A stretch of DNA of 64,000 nt from Burkholderiaceae bacterium 16 (GTDB lineage Bacteria; Pseudomonadota; Gammaproteobacteria; Burkholderiales; Burkholderiaceae), in contig JYOD01000016.1 in the NCBI GenBank assembly GCA_000955785.1, positions 37,058 through 101,057 of the forward strand. The letters run 5' to 3'. Below are positions 51,951-60,475 of this stretch, piece by piece. The position numbers and the translations under genes are program-made. The notes under the pieces were generated by a model. That model was not told the origin of the DNA and searched no databases. It saw only the letters and a program-made list of their open reading frames with translations. Numbering within the stretch: position 1 is the stretch's first letter; every line of letters starts with the position of its first letter.

Positions 51951-53180
51951 TCATTTCCCTCCCTTATCGCCGTTATTGCCAGCTTGCACGCGCGCTTGAA
52001 CTGCCTTGACCACTTTCTCCGCGGCGTCGGCAAGGTGATCGGCCGACAGGATCGGCAAGCCGGAGTCGCGCAGGATGGCCTTGCCGAGTTCCACGTTGGT
52101 GCCTTCCAGCCGGACCACCAGCGGGACCGTCAGGTCGATCTCGCGCGCGGCGGCCACCACGCCTTCGGCGATCACGTCGCAGCGCATGATGCCGCCGAAG
52201 ATATTGACCAGGATGCCCTTGACCTTGGGGTCGTCGAGGATCAGGCGGAAGGCCGCCGTCACACGTTCCCTGGTGGCGCCGCCACCCACGTCGAGGAAGT
52301 TGGCCGGCTCCCCGCCGTAGAGCTTGATGATGTCCATGGTGGCCATGGCCAGCCCGGCGCCGTTGACCATGCAGCCGATGCTGCCGTCGAGCTTGACGTA
52401 GTTCAGCCCATGGCGGGCCGCCGCGGATTCGGCGGGATCTTCCTCGGTTTCGTCGCGCAAGGCTTCGATGTCCGGATGGCGGTACAGCGCGTTGTCGTCG
52501 AAGTTGAACTTGGCGTCGAGCGCGATCACGTCGCCAGCGCGCGTCACCACCAGCGGGTTGATTTCGACCACCGACGCGTCCAGCTCGGTAAAGGCACGGT
52601 AGGCCGAGAGGATAAAGCGCGATGCCGCGCCGACCTGCTTGCCGGTCAGCCCCAGCCCAAAGGCCAGGCGGCGCGCGTGGAAGGGCTGGATGCCGCTGGC
52701 CGGGTCGATCGCGAACTTCAGGATTTTCTCCGGCGTGCGGGCCGCGACTTCCTCGATTTCCATGCCGCCTTCGGTGGAGGCCATCAGCGTGACGCGGGAG
52801 GTGGCGCGGTCGATCAGCATGCCCAGGTAAAGCTCGCGGGCAATCTCGCAGCCTTCTTCTACATATAGGCGGCGCACTTCGCGGCCGGCTTCTCCGGTCT
52901 GCTTGGTGACCAGCACTTCGCCGAACATCTGTTCGGCCTGTGTACGCACGGCATCGACTGACTTGACCACGCGCACGCCGCCCTTGCCGCCCGGATCGCC
53001 GGCAAAGCGGCCGGCGCCGCGGCCGCCGGCATGGATCTGGGACTTCACCACCCAGACCGATCCGCCGATCTTACGTGCCGCGCTGGCGGCTTCCTCCGGG
53101 GTAAACGCAACGGCCCCGCGCGGCACGGCCACGTCGAAGCGCCTGAGCAATTCCTTGGCCTGATATTCGTGAATGTTCAC
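51951..53180 (-). CDS. ADP-forming CoA ligase beta subunit (SucC/MtkA-like)
   Basis: This 409-residue ATP-grasp protein starts [31 protein letters not shown] (GTG start at 53180 with GGAG upstream). It contains [52 protein letters not shown] and [21 protein letters not shown], all conserved in SucC and MtkA. It binds ATP, transfers phosphate to the alpha-subunit His and makes an acyl-CoA. It is slightly longer than typical SucC, with a charged C-terminal tail. Operator copy C lies 80 bases upstream. Sequence alone does not separate succinate, malate or oxalate as substrate. Confidence 0.92.
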   Translation of the reverse strand: MNIHEYQAKELLRRFDVAVPRGAVAFTPEEAASAARKIGGSVWVVKSQIHAGGRGAGRFAGDPGGKGGVRVVKSVDAVRTQAEQMFGEVLVTKQTGEAGREVRRLYVEEGCEIARELYLGMLIDRATSRVTLMASTEGGMEIEEVAARTPEKILKFAIDPASGIQPFHARRLAFGLGLTGKQVGAASRFILSAYRAFTELDASVVEINPLVVTRAGDVIALDAKFNFDDNALYRHPDIEALRDETEEDPAESAAARHGLNYVKLDGSIGCMVNGAGLAMATMDIIKLYGGEPANFLDVGGGATRERVTAAFRLILDDPKVKGILVNIFGGIMRCDVIAEGVVAAAREIDLTVPLVVRLEGTNVELGKAILRDSGLPILSADHLADAAEKVVKAVQARVQAGNNGDKGGK

Positions 53181-53259
53181 AAGTCTCCTCGCTCTTGGTG
53201 ATGCGCGTGCCGGCGAGCCGCGAAACCGGATGGTCCGGCAAGTAGCGTTGTGAAATATG

Positions 53260-53274
53260 GTATGTAATATATCA
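53260..53274 (+). promoter_or_regulatory. GntR-type operator copy C (upstream of the CoA ligase pair)
   Basis: GTATGTAATATATCA differs from copy A at one position. It lies 80 bases upstream of the beta-subunit gene, which runs on the minus strand. Confidence 0.65.
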
Positions 53275-53459
53275 TAGATAAACAAGGGGGTTTTCCACGA
53301 AGCGGAGGCCGAGGCCGGGGCATCCATCAGCTATGCGCAAACGGAATGAATCGGCTCGTATTCAGCAATTGTGCTTATCTGTCCTCCATCTTGCGGCGAT
53401 TTGCTGCATCGCATCGTTGAAACTCCTGCGCAAGCATCCAAATTTCCCTTGAGCTTCGT

Positions 53460-53480
53460 TGATATATCACATACCGTATG
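53460..53480 (-). promoter_or_regulatory. GntR-type operator copy D (upstream of the TPP lyase)
   Basis: Read on the minus strand, 53474-53460 is GTATGTGATATATCA, identical to copy A. The flank creates a second palindrome CATAC-C-GTATG (53470-53480). It lies about 165 bases upstream of the lyase start codon, in the divergent region shared with the CoA ligase genes. Confidence 0.7.
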
Positions 53481-53643
53481 TCATCAAGATCCTTCGAAAT
53501 GGATGGATGGTGTCGTAGGGCCGGTGACATGCAGGGTAGGCACTGGCCAGGCAGCAAAGCAGCAAAGGGCGAACGGGTGTCGTGACAACGGGCCAGGTCC
53601 GCGTCACAGCTTGTCGCAACCCAGTCAACGAGGAGACCAAGAC

Positions 53644-55398
53644 ATGTCTGCAGTCGCACCCACGCGGTCCGAATCCACCACGGCCGAAGACACCCTGAAG
53701 CAGAAGACCCGCGATGCCGGCGTTATTTCCGGCGGCCACCTGGTAGCGCGGGCCCTGAAGAACGAAGGCGTCGACACCATCTTCACGCTCTGTGGCGGCC
53801 ATATCATCGACATTTACGACGGCTGCGTGGACGAGGGCATCCGCATCATCGACGTGCGCCACGAGCAGGTAGCCGCTCATGCGGCGGACGGCTACGCGCG
53901 CCAGACCGGCAAGCTGGGCTGCGTGGTGACCACCGCAGGTCCAGGCTGCACCAACGCCGTGACCGGCGTGGCGACGGCCTTTCGCTCGGAAAGCCCGATC
54001 ATCCACATCGGCGGGCAGGGTGCCCTGTCCCAGCACAAGATGGGTTCGCTGCAGGACCTGCCGCACGTTGACATGATGTCGCCCATCACCAAGTTCGCGG
54101 CCACCATCCCCAGCACCGAGCGCGTGGCGGACATGATCTCGATGGCGGCGCGCGAGTGCTTCAATGGCGCGCCCGGCCCGTCGTACCTGGAAATCCCGCG
54201 CGACGTGCTCGACCGCGAAGTCGATGCGGCGCGCGCGGTGATTCCGCGCCCCGGCCACTATCGCGCTTCCACTAAATCGATTGGCGACCCGAAGGATATC
54301 GAGCGCCTGGCCGACATCCTGGTCAATGCCGAACGCCCGGCGATTCTCTGCGGCCAGCAGGTCTGGACCGCGCGCGGGCACGAGGAGGCCATCGCGTTGC
54401 TCAAGGGCCTGGATATTCCAGGCTACTTCAACGGCGCCAGCCGCGGCCTGCTGCCGTCGGGCGATCCGCACCATTTCGACCGCACCCGTACGCAAGCCTT
54501 CGCCAATGCCGACGTACTGATCATCGTGGGCACGCCGTTCGACTTCCGCATGGGCTATGGCAAGCGCATCAGCAAGGAACTGACGCTGGTGCAGATCGAC
54601 ATGGATTACCGCACGGTCGGCAAGAACCGCGAGATCGACCTTGGCCTGGTGGGCGACCCCGGCGCCATCCTCGGTGCGGTGCTGCAGGCCGCCAGCGGCC
54701 GCATCAAGAGCGACAAGCGCCAGGCGCGGCAGAAATGGATGGGCCAGTTGACCGAAGCCGAGGCCGTGGCCACCGCCAAGCTGATGCCGCTGTTCCGCTC
54801 GGAAAACACGCCGATCCATCCGTACCGCGTGGCCTATGAACTGAATGAGTTCCTGTCGGACGACACGGTCTACATCGGCGACGGCGGCGACGTGGTGACC
54901 ATTTCCGCGCAGGCGGTGCGTCCGCGCCGTCCCGGGCAGTGGATGGACCCGGGCGCGCTGGGCTCGCTGGGCGTCGGCACCGGCTTTGCCATCGCCGCCG
55001 GCCTGGCCAACCCGAACAAGGAAATCCTCTGCTACTACGGTGACGGCTCGTTCGGCATGACGGCGTTCGACATGGAAACCGCCAACCGTTTCGGCGTCCC
55101 CTACCTGGCGGTGATCGGCAACAACTCCGCCATGAACCAGATCCGCTACGGCCAGCTCGCCAAGTACGGCGACGAGCGCGGCAACGTCGGCAACCTGCTG
55201 TCGGACGTGCCGTTCTCCAAGTTCGCCGAAATGCTGGGCGGCTATGGCGAGGAAGTGCGCGAGCCGGGCAAGATCGCCGGCGCATTGCAGCGCGGACGCG
55301 AGGCGGTGCAGCGCACCGGAAAATCGGCCGTGATCAATATTTGGGTGGACCCGCGCGAGTACGCGCCGGGCACCAAGAACCAGACCATGTACAAATAA
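53644..55398 (+). CDS. Thiamine-diphosphate lyase of the oxalyl-CoA decarboxylase / 2-hydroxyacyl-CoA lyase superfamily
   Basis: This 584-residue protein has the full three-domain TPP layout. The PYR domain has catalytic Glu74 in DVRHEQVAAHAADGYARQTG. The central domain has NAERPAILCGQQVWTARGHEEAI. The PP domain has GDGGDVVTISAQAVRPRRPGQWMDPGALGSLGVGTG and the TPP/Mg motif YYGDGSFGMTAFDMETANRFG...GNN (residues about 465-496). The segment MGSLQDLPHVDMM parallels the QEFPQVE region of human HACL1 rather than the LQQGDYEEMDQ of canonical Oxc. It is probably annotated acetolactate synthase-like by default. The adjacent formyl-CoA transferase supports a formyl-CoA-producing reaction: decarboxylation of oxalyl-CoA or cleavage of a 2-hydroxyacyl-CoA. 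AGGAG precedes the ATG. Confidence 0.85.
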   Translation: MSAVAPTRSESTTAEDTLKQKTRDAGVISGGHLVARALKNEGVDTIFTLCGGHIIDIYDGCVDEGIRIIDVRHEQVAAHAADGYARQTGKLGCVVTTAGPGCTNAVTGVATAFRSESPIIHIGGQGALSQHKMGSLQDLPHVDMMSPITKFAATIPSTERVADMISMAARECFNGAPGPSYLEIPRDVLDREVDAARAVIPRPGHYRASTKSIGDPKDIERLADILVNAERPAILCGQQVWTARGHEEAIALLKGLDIPGYFNGASRGLLPSGDPHHFDRTRTQAFANADVLIIVGTPFDFRMGYGKRISKELTLVQIDMDYRTVGKNREIDLGLVGDPGAILGAVLQAASGRIKSDKRQARQKWMGQLTEAEAVATAKLMPLFRSENTPIHPYRVAYELNEFLSDDTVYIGDGGDVVTISAQAVRPRRPGQWMDPGALGSLGVGTGFAIAAGLANPNKEILCYYGDGSFGMTAFDMETANRFGVPYLAVIGNNSAMNQIRYGQLAKYGDERGNVGNLLSDVPFSKFAEMLGGYGEEVREPGKIAGALQRGREAVQRTGKSAVINIWVDPREYAPGTKNQTMYK

Positions 55399-55419
55399 CC
55401 GGTGGCGAGGAGACAAACC

Positions 55420-56649
55420 ATGAACAAGGCACTGGACGGTGTGCGGATCCTGGACATGACCCATGTGCAGGCCGGCCCTTCGGCCACCCAGCTGATGGCA
55501 TGGCTGGGGGCCGACGTGATCAAGGTGGAGTTGCCGGGGCGCGGCGACATCACGCGCAGCCAGCTGCGCGATGTGCCCAACGCAGACAGCCTGTACTTCA
55601 CCATGCTGAACTCCAACAAGCGCAGCCTCACGCTCAATATGAAGACGCCGGAGGGCAAGGCGCTGCTGGAAGACTTGGTGCAGCGCTGCGACGTGCTGGT
55701 GGAGAACTTCGGCCCCGGCGTGCTGGACCGCGCCGGCTTCGACTGGGACCGCCTGCAGACGCTGAACCCGCGGCTGATCTACGCGTCGATCAAGGGCTTC
55801 GGCCCGGGACCGTTCGCGGACTGCAAGGCCTATGAGAACGTGGCCCAGTGCATGGGCGGCTCGGCCAGCACCACCGGCACGGCGGATGGCGCGCCCACCG
55901 TCACCGGCGCGCAGATCGGCGACTCCGGCACGGGCATCCACTGCGTGGTGGGCATCCTGGCGGCACTGCTGCAACGCGAGCATTCCGGGCGTGGCCAGCG
56001 GGTGGAAGTGGCGATGCAGGACTCCGTGCTCAACCTGTGCCGGGTCAAGCTGCGCGACCAGCAGCGCCTGGCCGCCGGGCCGATGCGCGAGTACCCCAAC
56101 CAGGAGTTCGACGACTTCGTGCCGCGCGCGGGCAATGCATCTGGCGGCGGCCAGCCCGGCGCAGCGCTGCGCTGCGCGCCCGGCGGCGCCAACGATTACG
56201 TCTACGTGATCGTGCAGCCGCAAGGCTGGGAGCCGCTGATGCGCTTGTGCGGCAGGGAGGAGCTGATCACCCATCCGCAGTTCGCCTCGCCGGAGGCCCG
56301 CCTCAAATGCCTGGAAGAGTGTTTCTCTATCATCGAGAAATGGACGCGCACGCGCACCAAGTTCGAAGTGATGGATGCCCTCAACGAGGTCGACGTGCCG
56401 TGCGGGCCGATCCTGTCGATGAAGGACCTGATCGAGGACAAGTCACTGTACGAGCGCGGCTACCTGGTGGAACTGGATCACCCGGAACGCGGCCAGTACG
56501 TGCAGCTCGGCTGCCCGATCACCTTGTCGGCATCGCCGGTGGAGGTCGAGCGTTCGCCGCTGCTGGGCGAGCATACCGAAGAGATCCTCGACTGGCTGGG
56601 CCGCACGCCCGCGCAGATCGAAGCCTTGCGCGCCGCCGGGGCAGTCTGA
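55420..56649 (+). CDS. frc: Formyl-CoA:oxalate CoA-transferase
   Basis: This 409-residue class III CoA-transferase follows Oxalobacter Frc closely along its length: [91 protein letters not shown] with the catalytic Asp at residue 168 (D169 in Frc), [19 protein letters not shown], and the mobile glycine loop ASGGGQPG. It exchanges CoA between formyl-CoA and oxalate or a similar acid. It starts 22 bases after the TPP lyase stop with GAGGAG upstream, so the two enzymes are one operon and probably one cycle. Confidence 0.9.
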   Translation: MNKALDGVRILDMTHVQAGPSATQLMAWLGADVIKVELPGRGDITRSQLRDVPNADSLYFTMLNSNKRSLTLNMKTPEGKALLEDLVQRCDVLVENFGPGVLDRAGFDWDRLQTLNPRLIYASIKGFGPGPFADCKAYENVAQCMGGSASTTGTADGAPTVTGAQIGDSGTGIHCVVGILAALLQREHSGRGQRVEVAMQDSVLNLCRVKLRDQQRLAAGPMREYPNQEFDDFVPRAGNASGGGQPGAALRCAPGGANDYVYVIVQPQGWEPLMRLCGREELITHPQFASPEARLKCLEECFSIIEKWTRTRTKFEVMDALNEVDVPCGPILSMKDLIEDKSLYERGYLVELDHPERGQYVQLGCPITLSASPVEVERSPLLGEHTEEILDWLGRTPAQIEALRAAGAV

Positions 56650-56780
56650 TGCCCTGAACGTACCCGAGGCACTTCAAGCAATTCCCGCAGTGAGTTTGCA
56701 AGCCGCCCGCCCTCGCGCTTTCGCGCAAGGGCGCGGACCGGCTCATCCCTACGCAATCCATGAACAGATGGAGACCTGAC

Positions 56781-58387
56781 ATGGCACACAACAAGGACGC
56801 GGTGCGGAAGATCCTCGCCGCCGTGAAGGAAGAAGGCCGCAATGCACTGACTGCGCCCGAAGGCAAGCTGGTGTGCGACGCCTACGGCATCTCGGTGCCG
56901 GACGAGGGCGTGGCCAGGACGCCGACCGGCGCAGTCGAGCTGGCTGACAAGATGGGATATCCGGTAGTGCTCAAGATCGTCTCGCCCGACATCCTGCACA
57001 AGACCGAGGCCGGTGGCGTGCTGGTGGGCATGAAAAGCGCGCGGATGTGGAGCGCGGCTACCTGACCATCGTCGGGAATGCGAAGAAGTACGACCCCAAC
57101 GGCAATATCGTCGGCGTGCAGGTGCAGCAGATGATTACCGGCGGGCAGGAGGTCATCATCGGCGCCGTCACCGATCCGTCCTTCGGCAACCTGGTGGCCT
57201 TCGGCCTGGGCGGCGTGCTGGTGGAAGTGCTAAAGGACATTACCTTCCGCATGGCCCCGGCCAGCAAGGAGGATGCGCTGTCGATGCTCGACGGCATTGC
57301 CGCCGCCGAAGTGCTCAAAGGCGTGCGCGGCGCCGATCCGGCCAATCGCGAGGCGCTGGCCGGCATGATCCAGCGCGTGTCCGAACTGGTGAACGATTTC
57401 CCGGAGATTTCCGAGCTTGACCTTATCCCGGTATTCGCCAGCAAGGACGGCGCCATTGCCGCCGACGTGCGCATCGTGGTGGACTTCGCGCCGCAGCCGG
57501 AGCGCTACCGACCCAGTCAGGAAGAGATCGTCCGGCAGATGAACCGCATCATGCGGCCCGACAGCGTGGCGGTGATCGGCGCCTCGTCCGAGGATGGCAA
57601 GATCGGGAACTCGGTGATGAAGAACCTGATCAACGGCGGCTACCAGGGCAAGATCTACCCGATCCATCCCAAGGCCGGCGAGATCATGGGCATGACCGCG
57701 TACAAGAGTGTGCTCGATGTGCCGGGCGGGGTGGACGTGGCCGTGTTCGCCATTCCTGCCAAGCTGGTGGCGGGGGCGCTCGAAGAGGTGGGCAAGAAGG
57801 GCATTCCGGGGGCGGTGCTGATTCCTTCGGGTTTTGCCGAGACCGGCAACGTGGAAGGGCAGGACGAGATCGTGGCGATCGCGCGCAAGCATGGCGTGCG
57901 GCTGATGGGGCCGAATATCTACGGCTTCTACTACACGCCGAAGAACCTGTGCGCCACGTTCTGCACGCCTTACGACGTCAAGGGCAAGGCGGCGCTGTCG
58001 TCGCAGTCCGGCAGCATCGGCATGGCCATCATCGGCTTCTCGCGCTCGGCCAAAATGGGCGTTTCGGCCATTGTCGGGCTGGGCAACTAGTCCGACATCG
58101 ATGAGGACGACCTGCTCACCTTCTTCGAGCAGGACGACAACACCGAGATCATCGCCCAGCACTGCGACGACCTGAAGGACGGCCGCGCCTTCGCCGAGGC
58201 CGCAAAGCGGGTGTCGAAGAAGAAGTCGGTGGTGGTGCTCAAGGCCGGGCGCACTAGCATGGGCGCGCGCGCCGCCAGTTCGCACACCGGCGCGCTGGCC
58301 GGCAACGACAAGATCTACGAGGACGTGTTCAGGCAGTGCGGCGTGATCCGTGCGCCGGCAAGATCTGAGGGCAAGACCCAGCGGTAA
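56781..58387 (+). pseudogene. ADP-forming acyl-CoA synthetase (acetate-CoA ligase type), broken three times
   Basis: The intact ancestor had an ATP-grasp beta domain followed by CoA-binding and ligase alpha domains. The first frame (start 56781, GGAG) gives KILAAVKEEGRNALTAPEGKLVCDAYGISVP and ends after GGVLVGMKSA, where one base is missing near 57041. The next frame resumes DVERGYLTIVGNAKKYDPNG and runs through VAVIGASSEDGKIGNSVMKNL and SSQSGSIGMAIIG to an amber codon at 58088-58090. Reading then continues in frame as SDIDEDDLLTFFEQDDNTE and reaches the phosphohistidine loop SSHTGALAG. It ends abruptly in an unrelated tail and TAA. Roughly the last 150-200 residues are lost. Confidence 0.9.
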
Positions 58388-58418
58388 AGCCGGGCTCGCC
58401 GCGTGCGGGCCCGGCTTT
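58386..58418 (+). terminator. Hairpin directly after the broken synthetase
   Basis: AAAGCCGGGC (58386-58395) pairs with GCCCGGCTTT (58409-58418) around a 13-base loop. The short T run makes it a moderate terminator. It overlaps the stop codon of the remnant and would end the lyase/frc transcript. Confidence 0.6.
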
Positions 58419-58478
58419 CGACAATGCGGGACAAGGGTGGGCGCGGGCAGCATGCCGCGCCCGCCGGAGGAGTTGACT

Positions 58479-59252
58479 GTGCAAACGTGGATTCGCTTCC
58501 AGACCGGGGACGGGGAGATCGGTTTTGGCCGTATCGAGGGGGATCATGTCATCGAGTACGACGGCCCCGGCTACGCGCGGCCGGAACCCACCGGCGCGGC
58601 TTTGCCGCGCGAGGGGCTGCGCCTGCTGAGCCCGTGCGACCCGGGCACGATCGTGGCGCTATGGAACAACTTCCATGCGCTGGCGCGCAAGCTGGAAAAA
58701 CCGGCGCCGGCGCACCCGCTGTTCCTGATCAAACCGGCGAGTTCGGTGGCGGGCCCGGGCGATGCCATCCTGCGGCCGCGCAGCTACGGGGGCAAGATCG
58801 TCTACGAGGGCGAGCTGGGCATCGTGATCGGGCGCCGTTGCCGCAACGTGTCGCCGGAAGATGCCGCCTCGCATATCTTTGGCTATACCGTGGTCAACGA
58901 CGTGACCGCCGGAGAGATCATTGCCGAGGATCCCGGTTTCCCGCAGTGGTGCCGCGCCAAGGGCTTCGATACCTTTGGCTGCCTGGGGCCGGCCATCGTC
59001 ACGGATTTCGACTGGCGTGCCGCGTGCGTGGCGACGCGGCTGGACGGGGCGGAGCGGCAGAACTACCCGCTGTCGGACCTGATCTTCTCGCCCGAGCAGC
59101 AGGTCAGCCTGATCTCGCAGGATCTCACGCTGATGCCTGGCGACGTGATCGCCTGCGGCACTTCGCTCGGTGTCGGCCCGATGAAGGATGGCGCCGTGGT
59201 CGAGGTGACGATTGAGGGCATTGGTTCGCTGGTCAACCACATGCGCGGCTGA
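58479..59252 (+). CDS. Fumarylacetoacetate hydrolase family protein
   Basis: This 257-residue protein begins with GTG at 58479 behind GGAGGAG. It has the FAH-fold features: FLIKPASSVAGPGDAILRPRS, then YEGELGIVIGRRCRNVSPEDA with the metal-binding Glu pair, FGYTVVNDVTAGE, FDTFGCLGPAIVTDFD, and LTLMPGDVIACGTSLGVGPMKDGAVVEV near the end. FAH-family enzymes hydrolyse or decarboxylate 2-oxo acids such as acylpyruvates or oxaloacetate. In this context oxaloacetate decarboxylase or acylpyruvase activity is plausible but unproven. Confidence 0.9.
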   Translation: MQTWIRFQTGDGEIGFGRIEGDHVIEYDGPGYARPEPTGAALPREGLRLLSPCDPGTIVALWNNFHALARKLEKPAPAHPLFLIKPASSVAGPGDAILRPRSYGGKIVYEGELGIVIGRRCRNVSPEDAASHIFGYTVVNDVTAGEIIAEDPGFPQWCRAKGFDTFGCLGPAIVTDFDWRAACVATRLDGAERQNYPLSDLIFSPEQQVSLISQDLTLMPGDVIACGTSLGVGPMKDGAVVEVTIEGIGSLVNHMRG

Positions 59253-59293
59253 GCGGGCGCGCGGGCACGGGCAAGGCCCGCGCCCGGCAGGGG

Positions 59294-59848
59294 TCAGAGC
59301 GGCAGTGTCAGCAACAGGGTCAGGGCGGAGGTGTCGCGCAGCCGGATGCGCCCGGCCAGCCTGCATAATGCGTTGCATGCCTTGCGCAGGTGGCGGCTGA
59401 GCCTCAGCCGTGCAAGAACCCGCAGGGGGACATTCAGCACCAGTGGCACATGCTTGCGGCAGAAGGCGATTTTGCGCACATAGTCATCGACTTCCCACAG
59501 CCAGGTGGTGTCGGCGGGGAAATAGCCGATGTCGCCGGCCTTGAGCACATGTACCTGGCCGCCCGGGCTGGTGACCTTCACCTGGCCCTCCAGGATAAAC
59601 ACGGTTTCCTCCCAGCCGTAGTACCACTCGAAGGTGCCAGTGGTGCATTCCCAGATATTGGTGGATGCCAGGCCATCGATCGCGCCAGAGTGCTGGGCGG
59701 CATGCGTCCGCGGGGCACCGGTACGGATCCAGGATGGTTCGATCGGACAGTTCTGCAATGCAAGCGCACGGGAGCTGGCGAACGTCCCCTCGCGGCGCTG
59801 GGCGCGGGCACCGGCTGGTGCGCCGGCTTCGAACATGTTCTGTCCCAT
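59294..59848 (-). CDS. Cupin domain protein (EutQ/DUF861-like)
   Basis: This 184-residue protein starts at ATG 59848 (GGAG upstream). Its central cupin reads STNIWECTTGTFEWYYGWEETVFILEGQVKVTSPGG, then HVLKAGDIGYFPADTTWLWEVDDYVRK, the single-barrel DUF861 type. The last 45 residues are an unusually basic, Leu/Arg-rich tail (LRLSRHLRKACNALCRLAGRIRLR) that may not belong to the domain. A small metabolite-binding or epimerase-like role is possible. The gene converges on the FAH gene. Confidence 0.8.
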   Translation of the reverse strand: MGQNMFEAGAPAGARAQRREGTFASSRALALQNCPIEPSWIRTGAPRTHAAQHSGAIDGLASTNIWECTTGTFEWYYGWEETVFILEGQVKVTSPGGQVHVLKAGDIGYFPADTTWLWEVDDYVRKIAFCRKHVPLVLNVPLRVLARLRLSRHLRKACNALCRLAGRIRLRDTSALTLLLTLPL

Positions 59849-60071
59849 GCCAGTCTCCGTTCTAGTGCGTAGTGGGCAGACCATAGCGCGCCACGTTCGC
59901 CGGCGGAAGTGCGCTGGCGCACATTCGGCGCGCGCGGATGGCTGTACCCATGGTCCTGGAGGCGCGTCTGCGTTGGCGCCATGGCGCGGCCGCAATACGG
60001 CACGCGGCAGGAGAATAGGGCGCTTTCCCGCACCCATTCTTCCTGCCGCGTCCTCTCGGGCTTCCGATGTC

Positions 60072-60377
60072 TCAGTTGGCTTTCTGGTCCATCGCGCGAA
60101 GGTAATCGCACTTCTTGTCGAGAATCAGGCGGCTGAGGAAATCAGCATCGTAGGCGTTGAGCAGGTGCGCGTGGTACTGCTCGATATAGCGCGCAATCCG
60201 GCTCTGTTCGCATTCGATGCCGCACAGCCACGCGTACATCTCGCTGTCCCAGCGAAAGCGCAGGCCTAGCTCGGTGAATGCGGCGTTGTAGGCTGCGAGT
60301 TGCGATTCGTCGTGGGCGCGCGGGGCTACGGCGTCGGCATGGGAGGCGGGGCGGGCTTCGAACTGGACCTGGTTCAT
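60072..60377 (-). CDS. Uncharacterised 101-residue protein
   Basis: The sequence reads MNQVQFEARPASHADAVAP, then QLAAYNAAFTELGLRFRWDSEMYAWLCGIECEQSRIARYIEQYHAHLLNAYDADFLSRLILDKK in the helical part. AGGAG precedes the ATG. It is predicted helical and soluble, with two cysteines. It resembles small conserved proteins of Burkholderiales, but I know no function. Confidence 0.75.
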   Translation of the reverse strand: MNQVQFEARPASHADAVAPRAHDESQLAAYNAAFTELGLRFRWDSEMYAWLCGIECEQSRIARYIEQYHAHLLNAYDADFLSRLILDKKCDYLRAMDQKAN

Positions 60378-60475
60378 GATCGGACTCCTCGGGCGGCTAT
60401 CAAAGGTGGGCCTGAGCTGAGGATAGGTTCGCCGATCAATTAACGATAATTAAAGTTTAACTGAATAATCATAAC

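Noticed and set aside
53644-55398. Calling the TPP enzyme acetolactate synthase
   Set aside because: It lies with frc and CoA ligases and carries a HACL1-like QDLPHVD segment. No small regulatory subunit (ilvH) is present.
53644-55398. Calling the TPP enzyme canonical Oxc without reservation
   Set aside because: The diagnostic Oxc stretch around GDYEEMDQ is absent, so I kept the broader superfamily name.
53467-56274. A 935-codon open frame on the minus strand opposite the TPP lyase and frc genes
   Set aside because: The product is His/Ala/Arg/Gln-rich low-complexity sequence without any domain, typical of the antisense of GC-rich genes. The plus-strand genes have clear families and ribosome sites.
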